Below, piece after piece: positions 30,833 to 39,099 of a stretch of DNA of 64,000 nucleotides. This DNA comes from RGIG3178 sp963674495. GTDB lineage: Bacteria > Bacillota > Clostridia > Christensenellales > QAND01. Each line of letters starts with the position of its first letter. The first letter of the stretch is position 1. The notes under the pieces were generated by a model. That model saw only the letters and a program-made list of their open reading frames with translations. It did not search any database and was not told where the DNA came from. Where the stretch lies: the NCBI GenBank assembly GCA_963674495.2, contig CAXXLG010000003.1, positions 159,556 through 223,555 on the forward strand, read 5' to 3'. The position numbers and the translations under genes were made by a program.

Positions 30833-31384
30833 TTATGCTGCCTTTCGCCTGTCGTTGTCCACCAACAGGTTGGCACTCTTGAGAGCCAACACAAGTATTG
30901 GAATCAGTATGAGCTGTGTGATGATGCCGGGAATCGCGTTGGTGAATCCGCCGGCGATGAACGCGGCAAAGGAGAAAGCGGAGCCGGACATCCCCAAAAG
31001 AATAACCTGGGCAACGCCCCATACGACGCGGCCGAGTACCATGGCCACGACCAGCGAAATGAGTAGATTGATTATGTTCTTTGGCAGAGCCTTGTACAAC
31101 AGCCCTGTGAACAGGCCGTAGGCTGCAAGTTCAAAGGCCATTGCCACGCCGGTGGGGAACAGCGGCGGCATGCCAAAGATCAAAAACCGCAGTAGCGGTG
31201 CGATGAAACCCACACCCATCCCGTATTGCCAGCCGCACACAAAGCCGCAGAGCAACACCGGGATATGCATGGGCAAAAGTTTGCTGCCGAACTGTGGGAT
31301 TTGCCCCGTCAGGAAGGGAAGATAGAGCGCAATGGCCAGACAGACCGCTGCAAGCACGAGACGTCTGATGTTGTTTGAAGACAT
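30833..31384 (-). CDS. ECF transporter S component, substrate unknown
   Basis: A 183-residue membrane protein with six predicted spans (RLVLAAVCLAIALYLPFL, HIPVLLCGFVCGWQYGMGVGFIAPLL, VAMAFELAAYGLFTGLLY and others). The LPMHIPVLLCGF...PLLRFLIFGMPPLFPTGVAMAFELA pattern is that of vitamin-type S components, but not RibU, BioY or ThiT as far as I can tell. ATG 31384 has AAAGG 12 bases away, a long spacing. The leader contains a perfect terminator just before the start, so it is probably controlled by attenuation or a riboswitch that could name the vitamin. Confidence 0.8.
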   Translation of the reverse strand: MSSNNIRRLVLAAVCLAIALYLPFLTGQIPQFGSKLLPMHIPVLLCGFVCGWQYGMGVGFIAPLLRFLIFGMPPLFPTGVAMAFELAAYGLFTGLLYKALPKNIINLLISLVVAMVLGRVVWGVAQVILLGMSGSAFSFAAFIAGGFTNAIPGIITQLILIPILVLALKSANLLVDNDRRKAA

Positions 31385-31402
31385 AATAATCAACAACCTT
31401 TC

Positions 31403-31447
31403 AAAAAAAATACGAAGGTAATCGCTTATAAAAGCGCATACCTTCGT
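31403..31447 (-). terminator. Leader terminator (attenuator) of second ECF S gene
   Basis: Minus strand ACGAAGGTA and TACCTTCGT form a long hairpin with an inner GCGCTTTTATAAGCG arm, followed by eight T, ending 19 bases before the ATG. A terminator inside the leader implies conditional readthrough. Confidence 0.8.
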
Positions 31448-31505
31448 GGTAAACAAGTCAACTTATGTACATGCGACTTACCGGCTTCTGCCAGTTGTTA
31501 TCAGT

Positions 31506-31534
31506 ATAATACCATAAAACGCCAACCGGTACAA
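31506..31534 (-). promoter_or_regulatory. Promoter of second ECF S gene
   Basis: Minus strand TTGTAC (31534-31529), a 17-base spacer and TATTAT (31511-31506). The leader is about 115 nt, with a CTGGC-AGAA-GCCGG hairpin and a GGTAAGTC...GACTTGTTTACC arm before the terminator. Confidence 0.65.
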
Positions 31535-31584
31535 CGGGAATTGTGAAATTGTCACAGGAATAATTGGCAAAACTTCGCCCGAAT

Positions 31585-32352
31585 TCAGCCCTGTGCCGAC
31601 AATCCCAACACGTCGTTCATGTTGTAAAGCCCCGGTGCCTGATCGGCCATAAAGCGCATGGCGCGCAGCGTGCCAACGGCAAAGACCTCGCGCGAGGTGA
31701 CGTTGTGGCGGATTTCGATGGTTTCGTTTTCTCCGGCGAAAAATACCGAATGTTCTCCCGCGATGGTGCCACCCCGAAAGCTCATCATGCCCACTTCACT
31801 GGATTGCCGCCTGTGGCTTTCACCCTGCCTGTTGTAGATTGGCACAAGCTTGCCGCCGTGTACCTCGTTCAATGCGTTGAACAGCATGACCGCTGTACCG
31901 CTGGGCGCATCGATCTTGCGGTTATGGTGTTTTTCAATGATCTCGATGTCAAAGCCATCGCCCAGTACCTTTGCGCAGGTGGCGATCAGCGATTTCATCA
32001 GTGCCACACCCAACGAGTTGTTGTAGGAGAAGAATAAGGGTATCGCTGTGGCGGCTTCTTCAATCGCCGCTTTTTGCTCATCCGAATGGCCCGTTGAGCA
32101 GATCACTGCCGGAAGCTCGTTTTTAAGGCAGAAGGACAACACGTTTTTCAGATTATCTGCTCTGGTGAAATCCACCACGACGTGTGGCGATTCCTCCATC
32201 ATATCCAGCGAGGTATATACGGGATAGGAAAACGCACCCGTCGTTTGGATATCGATGCCCGCGACAATGCGCAGACTTTCATCCTTTTCCACGGCGCGTG
32301 CAATGGCCTGTCCCATCTGTCCCATCGCACCGACGATACAGACATCAATCAT
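31585..32352 (-). CDS. dapB: 4-hydroxy-tetrahydrodipicolinate reductase
   Basis: A 255-residue enzyme that reduces the DapA product in lysine/diaminopimelate synthesis. Rossmann motif VGAMGQMGQAIARAV at residues 7-21, VVDFTRADNL, and the catalytic block EKHHNRKIDAPSGTA (about 148-162). FRGGTIAGEHSVFFAG and the C-terminal dimer region are intact. Length normal. The start at 32352 has AAAGAGGGA upstream. Unlike asd-dapA (38203-40182), it is a separate transcription unit and its leader has no lysine riboswitch. Confidence 0.93.
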   Translation of the reverse strand: MIDVCIVGAMGQMGQAIARAVEKDESLRIVAGIDIQTTGAFSYPVYTSLDMMEESPHVVVDFTRADNLKNVLSFCLKNELPAVICSTGHSDEQKAAIEEAATAIPLFFSYNNSLGVALMKSLIATCAKVLGDGFDIEIIEKHHNRKIDAPSGTAVMLFNALNEVHGGKLVPIYNRQGESHRRQSSEVGMMSFRGGTIAGEHSVFFAGENETIEIRHNVTSREVFAVGTLRAMRFMADQAPGLYNMNDVLGLSAQG

Positions 32353-32545
32353 AGTAATCCCTCTTTCGTTGCAAAATCCACTTTATTTTACCGTATATTG
32401 AGAAAATCCGCAACGTAAGCGTATGGGAATGTATGTTCGGGTGTTATCGCGTAGGCGCGGGAAATATCGCCGCTGGTGGTTGGTGGAAATCGCATGATAT
32501 CTGTGGTAGAGTAGGCGTATGCACAACACGATAAGGGAGAAAACG

Positions 32546-33088
32546 ATGCGTGAGAGTACCTGTTGTTTTACAGGCCATCGCCCGGACAAGCTCGCCTTTG
32601 GCTATGACGAAAGCCGTCCGGAATGCATAGCGCTTAAACAAAGTCTGGTCGAATGCGTCCAACGGCTGATCAAGCAGGGATATACCACATTTATCAGCGG
32701 TATGGCGCAGGGCAGCGACATATATTTTGCAGAAGCCGTGCTTTCATGCAAGCGCACGTATTCCCATATTAGTTTGGTGGCCGCCGTGCCGTACCGTGGT
32801 CAGGATCACCGTTGGTCGCCGGTCTATAAAAGGCGTTATCGCAACATTCTTTCGCAGGCGGATGAGGCCGTGGTGCTGGGCGAAAAGTATACGCGCGGTT
32901 GTATGATGCGACGCAACCGCTACATGGTGGACCGATCTTCGGTGCTTGTCGCGGTATACGGCGGGGGAAACGGCGGGACCAAAAACACCATCGCTTATGC
33001 GGTATCACAGGAGTTGACCATTTTGTGGCTGAACCCGCAAACGTTTGCATGGTCGTGCTCATACAACGCACAACAGGAGGCAACATGA
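32546..33088 (+). CDS. SLOG/YpsA-like (DUF1273) protein
   Basis: A 180-residue cytoplasmic protein. It starts RESTCCFTGHRPDKLAFGYDE and contains TTFISGMAQGSDIYFAEAV, VAAVPYRGQDHRW, and RNRYMVDRSSVLVAVYGGGNGGTKNTIAYA, the Rossmann-like SLOG fold with its GxxxGxD nucleotide-binding loop. YpsA-family proteins are linked to cell division in Firmicutes; other SLOG proteins sense nucleotide signals. ATG 32546 is used because GGGAGA lies 8 bases before it. It overlaps the next gene by 4 bases. Confidence 0.82.
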   Translation: MRESTCCFTGHRPDKLAFGYDESRPECIALKQSLVECVQRLIKQGYTTFISGMAQGSDIYFAEAVLSCKRTYSHISLVAAVPYRGQDHRWSPVYKRRYRNILSQADEAVVLGEKYTRGCMMRRNRYMVDRSSVLVAVYGGGNGGTKNTIAYAVSQELTILWLNPQTFAWSCSYNAQQEAT

Positions 33089-33561
33089 GACGCAGAGACA
33101 GGGAGATTACTGAGTTTTGGCGTATGGTTGAGATATTGGATGCTTGCGACATCGCACACGTTGCGATGGTAGACGATGCGGGCGAGGCGTATGTGGTGCC
33201 GGTAAATTTTGGATTTTCAATCGGCAATGATACTGTCACGGTTTATTTTCATGGGGCGAAGGAAGGGAAGAAAGCTGAGATATTGAGCAAGCAAGGTCCG
33301 GTTACGGTTTGCATAGACCGCGGGCTGGGCATGAAGATTGGCGAAAAGGCGTGTGATTTTGGCGTTGCGTATGAAAGTGTGATGCTGTTCGGCCGCGTGT
33401 CCGTGCTGGACGAACAGACGGACAAGCGCAAGGCTTTTTCTACCATGTTGGGCAAGGCCACGGAGGACGAACTTGCCTTTGACGAAATTATGCTGACAAA
33501 AACGGCGGTGTATGCCGTTGAGGCGCAGCGTTGGACGGCCAAGGAATGCCCGCTAAAATAG
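33085..33561 (+). CDS. Pyridoxamine 5'-phosphate oxidase-family flavoprotein
   Basis: A 158-residue split-barrel flavin-binding protein of the NimA/Nim-like branch. Key parts: EILDACDIAHVAMVDDAGEAYVVPVNFGF (residues 16-44), VYFHGAKEGKKAEIL, VCIDRG, and YESVMLFGRVSVL. Such proteins bind FMN or F420-like flavins and reduce small molecules; nim members can inactivate nitroimidazoles, but most are uncharacterised. CAGGAGG precedes the ATG, which overlaps the SLOG stop (ATGA). A long hairpin terminator follows. Confidence 0.82.
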   Translation: MRRRDREITEFWRMVEILDACDIAHVAMVDDAGEAYVVPVNFGFSIGNDTVTVYFHGAKEGKKAEILSKQGPVTVCIDRGLGMKIGEKACDFGVAYESVMLFGRVSVLDEQTDKRKAFSTMLGKATEDELAFDEIMLTKTAVYAVEAQRWTAKECPLK

Positions 33562-33587
33562 AAGCGGGCTTATAAACACAGGAACCA

Positions 33588-33655
33588 AAGCGCCTTGCCC
33601 ATCGGAAGAATTGCCAAACGGCTGTATTTCTTCCGATGTGCAAGGCCGCTTTTAT
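33588..33655 (+). terminator. Long-stem terminator
   Basis: AAGCGCCTTGCCCATCGGAA and its partner TTCCGATGTGCAAGGCCGCT form a long imperfect stem around ATTGCCAAACGGCTGTA, then TTTTATTT. A shorter GCCCGCT/AGCGGGC hairpin overlaps the preceding stop. Confidence 0.75.
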
Positions 33656-33674
33656 TTGGCATCCAATAAAGGTG

Positions 33675-33703
33675 TTGACAACGCATGTGGGAACGATTAT
33701 ACT
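33675..33703 (+). promoter_or_regulatory. Promoter of second GntR-ABC operon
   Basis: Perfect TTGACA (33675-33680), a 17-base spacer and TATACT (33698-33703). A TACTAC ... GTAGTA inverted repeat starts inside the -10 element and could be the GntR site. Confidence 0.8.
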
Positions 33704-33789
33704 ACAACCGTACTAATCATAGTAGTACAGATAATACAAATATCCAAAACAGTCCATACGAAACGCTTGACGCAAGGGAGGAACCATAG

Positions 33790-34185
33790 TTGTGGCAAAT
33801 CGACAAATATGCACGCGTTCCCATCTATGAGCAGGTGGCGGAATTGGTGGAGCGGTATGTGCTACGCGGCATTCTCAAGCCAGATGAACAGATGCCCTCG
33901 GTGCGAGCGCTATCACAGACCATGAACATCAATCCAAACACACTGCAAAAGGCGTATGCCGAGCTGGAACGGCGTGGCGTCTGTTATGCCGTTCCCGGGG
34001 GCGGGCGGTTTGTACGGACGGAGGCCAGGGAAAGCATTGTAGAGCGTAAGAAGGAGCAGCTGAAGGATCTCAAGCGACTGGCAAACGAGCTTTACGATGT
34101 GGGCGTGGGCATCGAGGAGATGCTGGATTGCATACGGGACGCAGCAAAACAGGCGAAGGAGGATCACCGTGATGCAACGGAATAG
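33790..34185 (+). CDS. GntR/YtrA-family regulator
   Basis: A 131-residue regulator from TTG 33790 (GGGAGGA 9 bases before). Winged helix: ARVPIYEQVAELVERYVLRGIL, EQMPSVRALSQTMNINPNTLQKAYAELERRG, VPGGGRFV; then a C-terminal helical tail of about 60 residues (KEQLKDLKRLANELYDVGVG). First gene of an operon with a small ORF, an ATPase and a large permease. Likely represses the operon through a site overlapping the promoter and responds to an antibiotic or envelope signal; this is inferred from YtrA relatives. Confidence 0.88.
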   Translation: MWQIDKYARVPIYEQVAELVERYVLRGILKPDEQMPSVRALSQTMNINPNTLQKAYAELERRGVCYAVPGGGRFVRTEARESIVERKKEQLKDLKRLANELYDVGVGIEEMLDCIRDAAKQAKEDHRDATE

Positions 34186-34276
34186 CGCTTTAGGCGCAAT
34201 GAACCGGAAACCATGGATGATATCCAATTGGACGAAAAAGGTGCAGACAGGAGCGATGAAATATGATAACCGTTGA
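34172..34276 (+). CDS. 34-residue coupled small ORF
   Basis: The frame starts at ATG 34172 (or GTG 34169) behind a near-perfect AAGGAGGATCACC, overlaps the end of gntR, and stops inside the first codons of the ATPase gene. Product MQRNSALGAMNRKPWMISNW followed by TKKVQTGAMKYDNR, basic. It may be a real microprotein or a coupling ORF that passes ribosomes from gntR to the ATPase. The strength of the ribosome-binding site is the main argument. Confidence 0.45.
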   Translation: MQRNSALGAMNRKPWMISNWTKKVQTGAMKYDNR

Positions 34277-35177
34277 GCGTATTACAAAACGGTTTGGGAA
34301 CGTTGTGGCGCTGGATTCGCTCAGCTGCAACATACCAAGCGGCTGTATCTATGGCCTTGTGGGCAGCAACGGAGCGGGAAAATCTACGCTGCTTCGGCTG
34401 ATCAACGGCGTCTATCGCCAAAACGATGGGCAGATCTGCCTGAATGGTGAGCCGGTCTACGAGAACGCCGGGGCCAAGGAGCGGTTTGTGTTTGTGCCGG
34501 ATGAACTGTACTTTTTGCCCCAGTCAAACATGGCGCGCATGGCCCTTTTCTATGCCGCGTACTATAAAAAATTTGATTTCAAACGCTTTGAAGAACTATG
34601 CGGCATGTTCCGGCTGAATCGTAACGCCAATCTCAATACGTTTTCAAGGGGCATGAAGCGACAGGCCGCGCTGATTTTGGCACTGAGCACGCGGGCGGAT
34701 TATCTGTTTATGGACGAGACGTTTGACGGGTTGGACCCCGTGATGCGAGGCTTGGTCAAAAACGTGCTGTATGACGACATCGAGGCGAGAAACGCCACCG
34801 CCGTGATCTCAAGCCATTCGCTGCGCGAGCTAGAGGATACATGCGATCAGCTGGCATTGCTACACAAGGGCGGCATCCTGTTTGAGAGCGAAGTGCAAAA
34901 CCTCAAGACATCGCTCCATAAAGTCCAGGTGGCGTTTTTGGACGCCTACGACCAAAGCCGGTTCGAAGGGCTAGATCTTGTATCCTATCGACAGACGGGT
35001 AGTGTCGCATCCTTGATCCTGCGCGGAGATCGGGAGAAAAGCGAAGGGATTGTCCGTGCAATGAAGCCCGTCATTTTTGAAATTCTGCCGCTGACGCTGG
35101 AAGAGGTGTTCCTCTATGAGATGCAGGCGCTTGGCTATGGCGTTGAGCTGTGGAACGATTTGGAGGACCGGTCATGA
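34263..35177 (+). CDS. ABC transporter ATP-binding protein
   Basis: A 304-residue ATPase. Walker A GSNGAGKST (about residues 37-45), signature FSRGMKRQAALILAL, Walker B YLFMDETFDGLD, H-loop SSHS. A C-terminal extension of about 90 residues (HKGGILFESEVQNLKTSLHKVQ) is usual in YtrB/BceA-like ATPases of GntR operons. CAGGAGCG precedes the ATG; the stop overlaps the permease start. Works with the 716-residue permease. Confidence 0.92.
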   Translation: MITVERITKRFGNVVALDSLSCNIPSGCIYGLVGSNGAGKSTLLRLINGVYRQNDGQICLNGEPVYENAGAKERFVFVPDELYFLPQSNMARMALFYAAYYKKFDFKRFEELCGMFRLNRNANLNTFSRGMKRQAALILALSTRADYLFMDETFDGLDPVMRGLVKNVLYDDIEARNATAVISSHSLRELEDTCDQLALLHKGGILFESEVQNLKTSLHKVQVAFLDAYDQSRFEGLDLVSYRQTGSVASLILRGDREKSEGIVRAMKPVIFEILPLTLEEVFLYEMQALGYGVELWNDLEDRS

Positions 35178-37324
35178 AAAACATCGCATGGTTTAACGGC
35201 AAACTGTATGTGGATACGCTGCGCCAGCTCAGGGTGATGGGCAGCGCCTATCTTGTTGCTTGTCTGGCAATCTCGTGGATCCCGCCCATCGTGATGCTGA
35301 TGGGGGAATCGTGGAGTGCGATGGACATCACGGCCTTCGTTCCCGTGCTGTTCTTTTTGATGTCAATAGGCGCCATCACCATTGTATACAGTGCCTTCTC
35401 GTTCCTGTTCCACCGCAATGCCAGCGATATCTTCCATGCGCTGCCCACAAAGCGTATGAGTGTATGTATCTCGCGGTTTTTGGCGGTCATTACATGGCTG
35501 TGGGGCATAATAATCGTAACCGTGCTCGGCACCGTTTTACTGTACGGCCTTCTATGCGGCCAGTGGTATTTCTCTTATATACCATGGCTTTGCGGCTACT
35601 ACGGCGTGATATCGTTGTTCTTTGCCGCGTCGGCACTGTGTGCGTCCGCACTGACCGGAACGCGCTTTGCCGCGCTGGCGGTGACCGGCCTGATGGCGTT
35701 TATGATCCGCTTTTTGCTGTTGATGCTCAGCGTAACCATCCTGTGCTTTGCGCCGGTGGTCAGCATGAAGGATTTCGGCATGTTGCTCAACCCGGCCTAC
35801 AACATAGCAACGGCCTCTCTTATGATGCCCGTCGCAGAATTATTTGTGTCCTCTTTCTACGAAGGTTCTTTTGCCTGGAGTATGGCCAGAATGATGACAA
35901 CGTTGTGGCCGATACTCTACACCTTTTTGATCGGTATCCTGTACGCGGCTTTGGGCGTTGTACTCTACCATAGGCGCAACAGCGAAACGGCGGAAAAGAG
36001 TGCGTCCAATCCGCACATGCAGACGCTGTACCGGTGCGGTATCACGCTGCCCGTTCTGTTGCCGCTTGTCATCGTGTTGTTTGTATACGGCGGATATTCG
36101 TTCAGCGGTATCTTCGACCATCCCGGTTTATTGGTGGTGGCGCTGGTAATTTCGCTGATTCTCTATCTGAGCTATGAAGTGATCACACAAAAACGCCTGC
36201 GCGGCATCGTGAAAACGCTTCCGTCCTACGTGGTACTGGTGGTATTCTGCGTCCTGTTCGTGATAGGAGCCAAGGGCCTGGCGTTCTCGCGCATTCACAT
36301 ATTGCCCGAGGCGAACGAAATCGAAGGCATACAGTTGGAAATGGAATCCGAAGGACACTATTACAGCGACGAAGACTATTACGACCTTGTCATGGGTTCC
36401 TTGATTGTTCAAAGCGATCAGGCAAACGCTATCGTTTCCGACGTGCTCAGGCAAAACGTTGCGGATGCGGAAGGGGACAGAAACTATTTTGCCTATAACG
36501 GCGGGAACCGGTATCAGCAAACATTGCGCATACATCTGAAAAACGGCGGGGACATGGTGCGCCTGCTCAGCTTTACGGAGCGGGATATGGAGTCGCTTCA
36601 GGCGGCGCTGTCGCAGGATGCCAACTATACCAACGCATTGCGCCAATTGCCCTCGTTGGGCGATGTTGAATGCATAGAGCCGGAAAACTTGGCCGGATAC
36701 GTCGAGTTAACGAGTGCACAGATGGCCGAACTTTACAATGCATTGACCGAGGAAATGGCGTCGCTGTCCGATGTAGAATTCGCCTTTCTCATCAACCCCT
36801 GGGAGATGCCGCAACAAAAAGGCGCGGTATCGTTTGGGCGGATTATCTTTAGCGGGCAGTATCATTATCAGCCGTATATGGGCAGCATTGAGATCACGCC
36901 ATTGACGCCAAACGCGTTCTCTTTGTTCATTCAAATGATTCAAAGGCAGACGAACAACGGTTTGGCCAATTGTCTGCCAACGTCTCCCGTTATCCATACG
37001 GACATCGACATGAACCTGACGCTGTACGACCTGCAAAACGGCAAGACGACTACCAACAACAGCTCTTTTGATGCGGACGAAAACGACCGAATGCTGACCT
37101 TGGATGACGACATGTTTTCGGCTTTAAATCTGATTCGGGGCGCCATGGATCAGGAACCAAGCGATTATGTATTGGAAATCTACCTTTCCATCCAGGGCCA
37201 AAGCGTTCCGGATGGTTATGAATCGCAGACCGGCTATGTCTATTTGACGCAGGAACAGGCGCAGTCCATTCGGACATGGCTGCCGTTTGTATCGCTACGG
37301 CAAGCCGCCGAAAATAAAAAATAG
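35174..37324 (+). CDS. Large ABC permease with extracytoplasmic domain
   Basis: A 716-residue membrane protein. Residues 1-400 hold about ten hydrophobic spans, starting MKNIAWFNGKLYVDTLRQLRVMG and including FLFHRNASDIFHALPTKR, a motif of DUF6449-type permeases. After a span near 375-392 (TLPSYVVLVVFCVLFVIGAKG), a hydrophilic domain of about 320 residues follows, acidic (SEGHYYSDEDYYDLV) and probably outside the cell. ATG 35174 overlaps the ATPase stop. Probably an exporter or sensor-transporter for peptides or cell-wall agents; the substrate is unknown. Confidence 0.82.
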   Translation: MKNIAWFNGKLYVDTLRQLRVMGSAYLVACLAISWIPPIVMLMGESWSAMDITAFVPVLFFLMSIGAITIVYSAFSFLFHRNASDIFHALPTKRMSVCISRFLAVITWLWGIIIVTVLGTVLLYGLLCGQWYFSYIPWLCGYYGVISLFFAASALCASALTGTRFAALAVTGLMAFMIRFLLLMLSVTILCFAPVVSMKDFGMLLNPAYNIATASLMMPVAELFVSSFYEGSFAWSMARMMTTLWPILYTFLIGILYAALGVVLYHRRNSETAEKSASNPHMQTLYRCGITLPVLLPLVIVLFVYGGYSFSGIFDHPGLLVVALVISLILYLSYEVITQKRLRGIVKTLPSYVVLVVFCVLFVIGAKGLAFSRIHILPEANEIEGIQLEMESEGHYYSDEDYYDLVMGSLIVQSDQANAIVSDVLRQNVADAEGDRNYFAYNGGNRYQQTLRIHLKNGGDMVRLLSFTERDMESLQAALSQDANYTNALRQLPSLGDVECIEPENLAGYVELTSAQMAELYNALTEEMASLSDVEFAFLINPWEMPQQKGAVSFGRIIFSGQYHYQPYMGSIEITPLTPNAFSLFIQMIQRQTNNGLANCLPTSPVIHTDIDMNLTLYDLQNGKTTTNNSSFDADENDRMLTLDDDMFSALNLIRGAMDQEPSDYVLEIYLSIQGQSVPDGYESQTGYVYLTQEQAQSIRTWLPFVSLRQAAENKK

Positions 37325-37363
37325 TAAAAGAAATTTAAGCGTAGGATAGTACCATCATTAGAC

Positions 37364-37391
37364 GCCCCGCTTAGCTTTAAGCGGGGCTTTA
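37364..37391 (+). terminator. Intrinsic terminator of ABC operon
   Basis: GCCCCGCTTA and TAAGCGGGGC pair across GCTT, followed by TTTATG. Confidence 0.85.
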
Positions 37392-37571
37392 TGTATGCTT
37401 TTCTATATCTGATAGGTATAAACATGTTGGGCATTAAGAGATCGACAAAATTATTTTAGCCGGTCTTGCGTTTGTCGTTTCACCGGGATATTATGCGCAG
37501 TCCCGTTTTGTATGCCTGCTCGTATATTTGCGCATCCAAACACAGAATAACGGAAAGGAGGAGGGAAGTGC

Positions 37572-38152
37572 ATGGAATTACGGAACAGCCGGATCAAAGC
37601 CAATTTGCTCAAAGCCTTGGCGGGCGAGAGACAGGCTTACAACTGGTACAGTTTTGTGGCGTCGCCGTGCAAAGCGCAGAAGCTGACAGCGGTGCGACAG
37701 ATATTCCTGTCGACCGCCGAGCAGGAGCGGGAACATACCAAGATATTCGAGGATTTTATCAAGACGTCCGCTAGAGAAAACATTAAAATTATGCCTCCAT
37801 CCCGTCGACAAAACAATCAAGCCAAAAAACTTTTGCGGGCGCTTTTACAACAAATATTAGAATATCAGAAAGTTAACATGGCGTTTGCCGAAACGGCAGA
37901 GCAGGAGGGATATACAAAGATTTCCGCGGCGTTTTATACCATAGCGGCCATTGAAAAGATGCAAGGAGACAAGTTTTTACGTATCGCGGATCATATAGCC
38001 AACAACCGGCTGTTCCACACGGGAACTATCTGTGACTGAACTGAGGCTATCTACACCACGGCAAGGATGTGCCCGTGCAGTGCCCGGTTTGCCAGCGTGA
38101 TCAGGGGTATTTCGTACGCGTATCCTTTGCGCCGTTTCTGGGCACTGTGTAG
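37572..38152 (+). pseudogene. Rubrerythrin with decayed rubredoxin domain
   Basis: The intact frame (37572-38039, 155 residues) is a ferritin-like rubrerythrin domain: LAGERQAYNWYSF, AEQEREHTKIFEDF, FAETAEQEGYTKISAAF. Several iron ligands look altered: the usual EGY after the first helix reads AQKLT, and EKxH reads EKMQG. Translation stops at TGTGACTGA where the rubredoxin domain should begin; downstream DNA still encodes GYLHHGKDVPVQCPVCQRDQ and GYF in another frame, the second half of the rubredoxin knuckle. Two small indels separate it. Rubrerythrin detoxifies peroxide in anaerobes; this copy is probably inactive. AAAGGAGGAGGG precedes the start. Confidence 0.75.
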
Positions 38153-38165
38153 GGAAAGACGGCAA

Positions 38166-38193
38166 TAAAAAAACCCTCGTACGAGGGCTTTTT
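38166..38193 (-). terminator. Terminator of asd-dapA operon
   Basis: Minus strand AGCCCTCG and CGAGGGT around TA, then TTTTTTT, 10 bases after the dapA stop. Confidence 0.85.
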
Positions 38194-38202
38194 GCTGATT
38201 GA

Positions 38203-39084
38203 CTACAGATCCATACCGTAGGAGATCATGGCTGATCGTAACGCTTGTTTGTGTGCATCCTCCATGGTCGTCAGCGGCAGCCTGACATCGCCACTGCACA
38301 TGCCCATCATGCACAACGCCGCCTTGACGGGAATGGGGTTCACCTCGCAGAACAGTAGACGTATGACGGGATTCATGCCATGCTGCAGTTTACGCGCTGT
38401 ATCAAGGTCGCCCCTTAGCATGGCTGCGGTGAGATCGTGCATCTGACGGGGCAATATGTTTGCAACGACGGATATAACGCCCGCGCCGCCCAGCGCCATC
38501 AACGGTAAAACGATACCGTCCTCGCCGGAGTACACCGACAGCCGGTCTTCACACAAGCGGATCATTTCACCGACCTGGGATATGTTTCCGCTGGCTTCCT
38601 TCATCGCGGCGATATTGGGGTGATAGGACATCGCGGCAAGTGTTTGAGGCAATACATTCAGACCGGTACGACTGGGTACATTGTACACGATGATGGGGAT
38701 GTCTACGGCATCAGCCACCGCCGTATAATGTGCGATCAAACCGTTTTGCGTGCATTTGTTGTAGTAGGGTGTAACGACAAGCAAACCCTTTGCGCCCGCC
38801 GCTTGTGCTGCTTTGGAAGCGTGGATCACTTCTTTTGTGTTGTTGCCGCCGGTTGAAGCGATAACGGGTACACGGCCCGCCGCTTTTTGGATGGCAAACT
38901 CAATAACGGCCTGCCGCTCATCCACGGTCATGGTTGAGGGTTCGCCGGTGGTGCCGCAGGCAATCAGCGCATCCGTACCGTTTTCGATTTGGAATTCGAT
39001 CAGCCGGCCGTATGCTTCAAAATCCACGCCGGATGATGTAAAAGGCGTAACCAACGCAACGCCGGAACCAGTGAAAATACGCAT
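38203..39084 (-). CDS. dapA: 4-hydroxy-tetrahydrodipicolinate synthase
   Basis: A 293-residue TIM-barrel lyase condensing aspartate semialdehyde with pyruvate. Family motifs: VALVTPF, ACGTTGEPSTM (Thr pair), VIASTGGNNT, VVTPYYNK, IIVYNVPSRTG (catalytic Tyr), AMKEASGN (Schiff-base Lys), SGEDGIVLPLMALGGAGVISV. Full length. It follows asd by 15 bases on the minus strand and shares its lysine riboswitch and terminator. Supplies diaminopimelate and lysine. Confidence 0.96.
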   Translation of the reverse strand: MRIFTGSGVALVTPFTSSGVDFEAYGRLIEFQIENGTDALIACGTTGEPSTMTVDERQAVIEFAIQKAAGRVPVIASTGGNNTKEVIHASKAAQAAGAKGLLVVTPYYNKCTQNGLIAHYTAVADAVDIPIIVYNVPSRTGLNVLPQTLAAMSYHPNIAAMKEASGNISQVGEMIRLCEDRLSVYSGEDGIVLPLMALGGAGVISVVANILPRQMHDLTAAMLRGDLDTARKLQHGMNPVIRLLFCEVNPIPVKAALCMMGMCSGDVRLPLTTMEDAHKQALRSAMISYGMDL

Positions 39085-39099
39085 TGTGACCTCCTCTTG

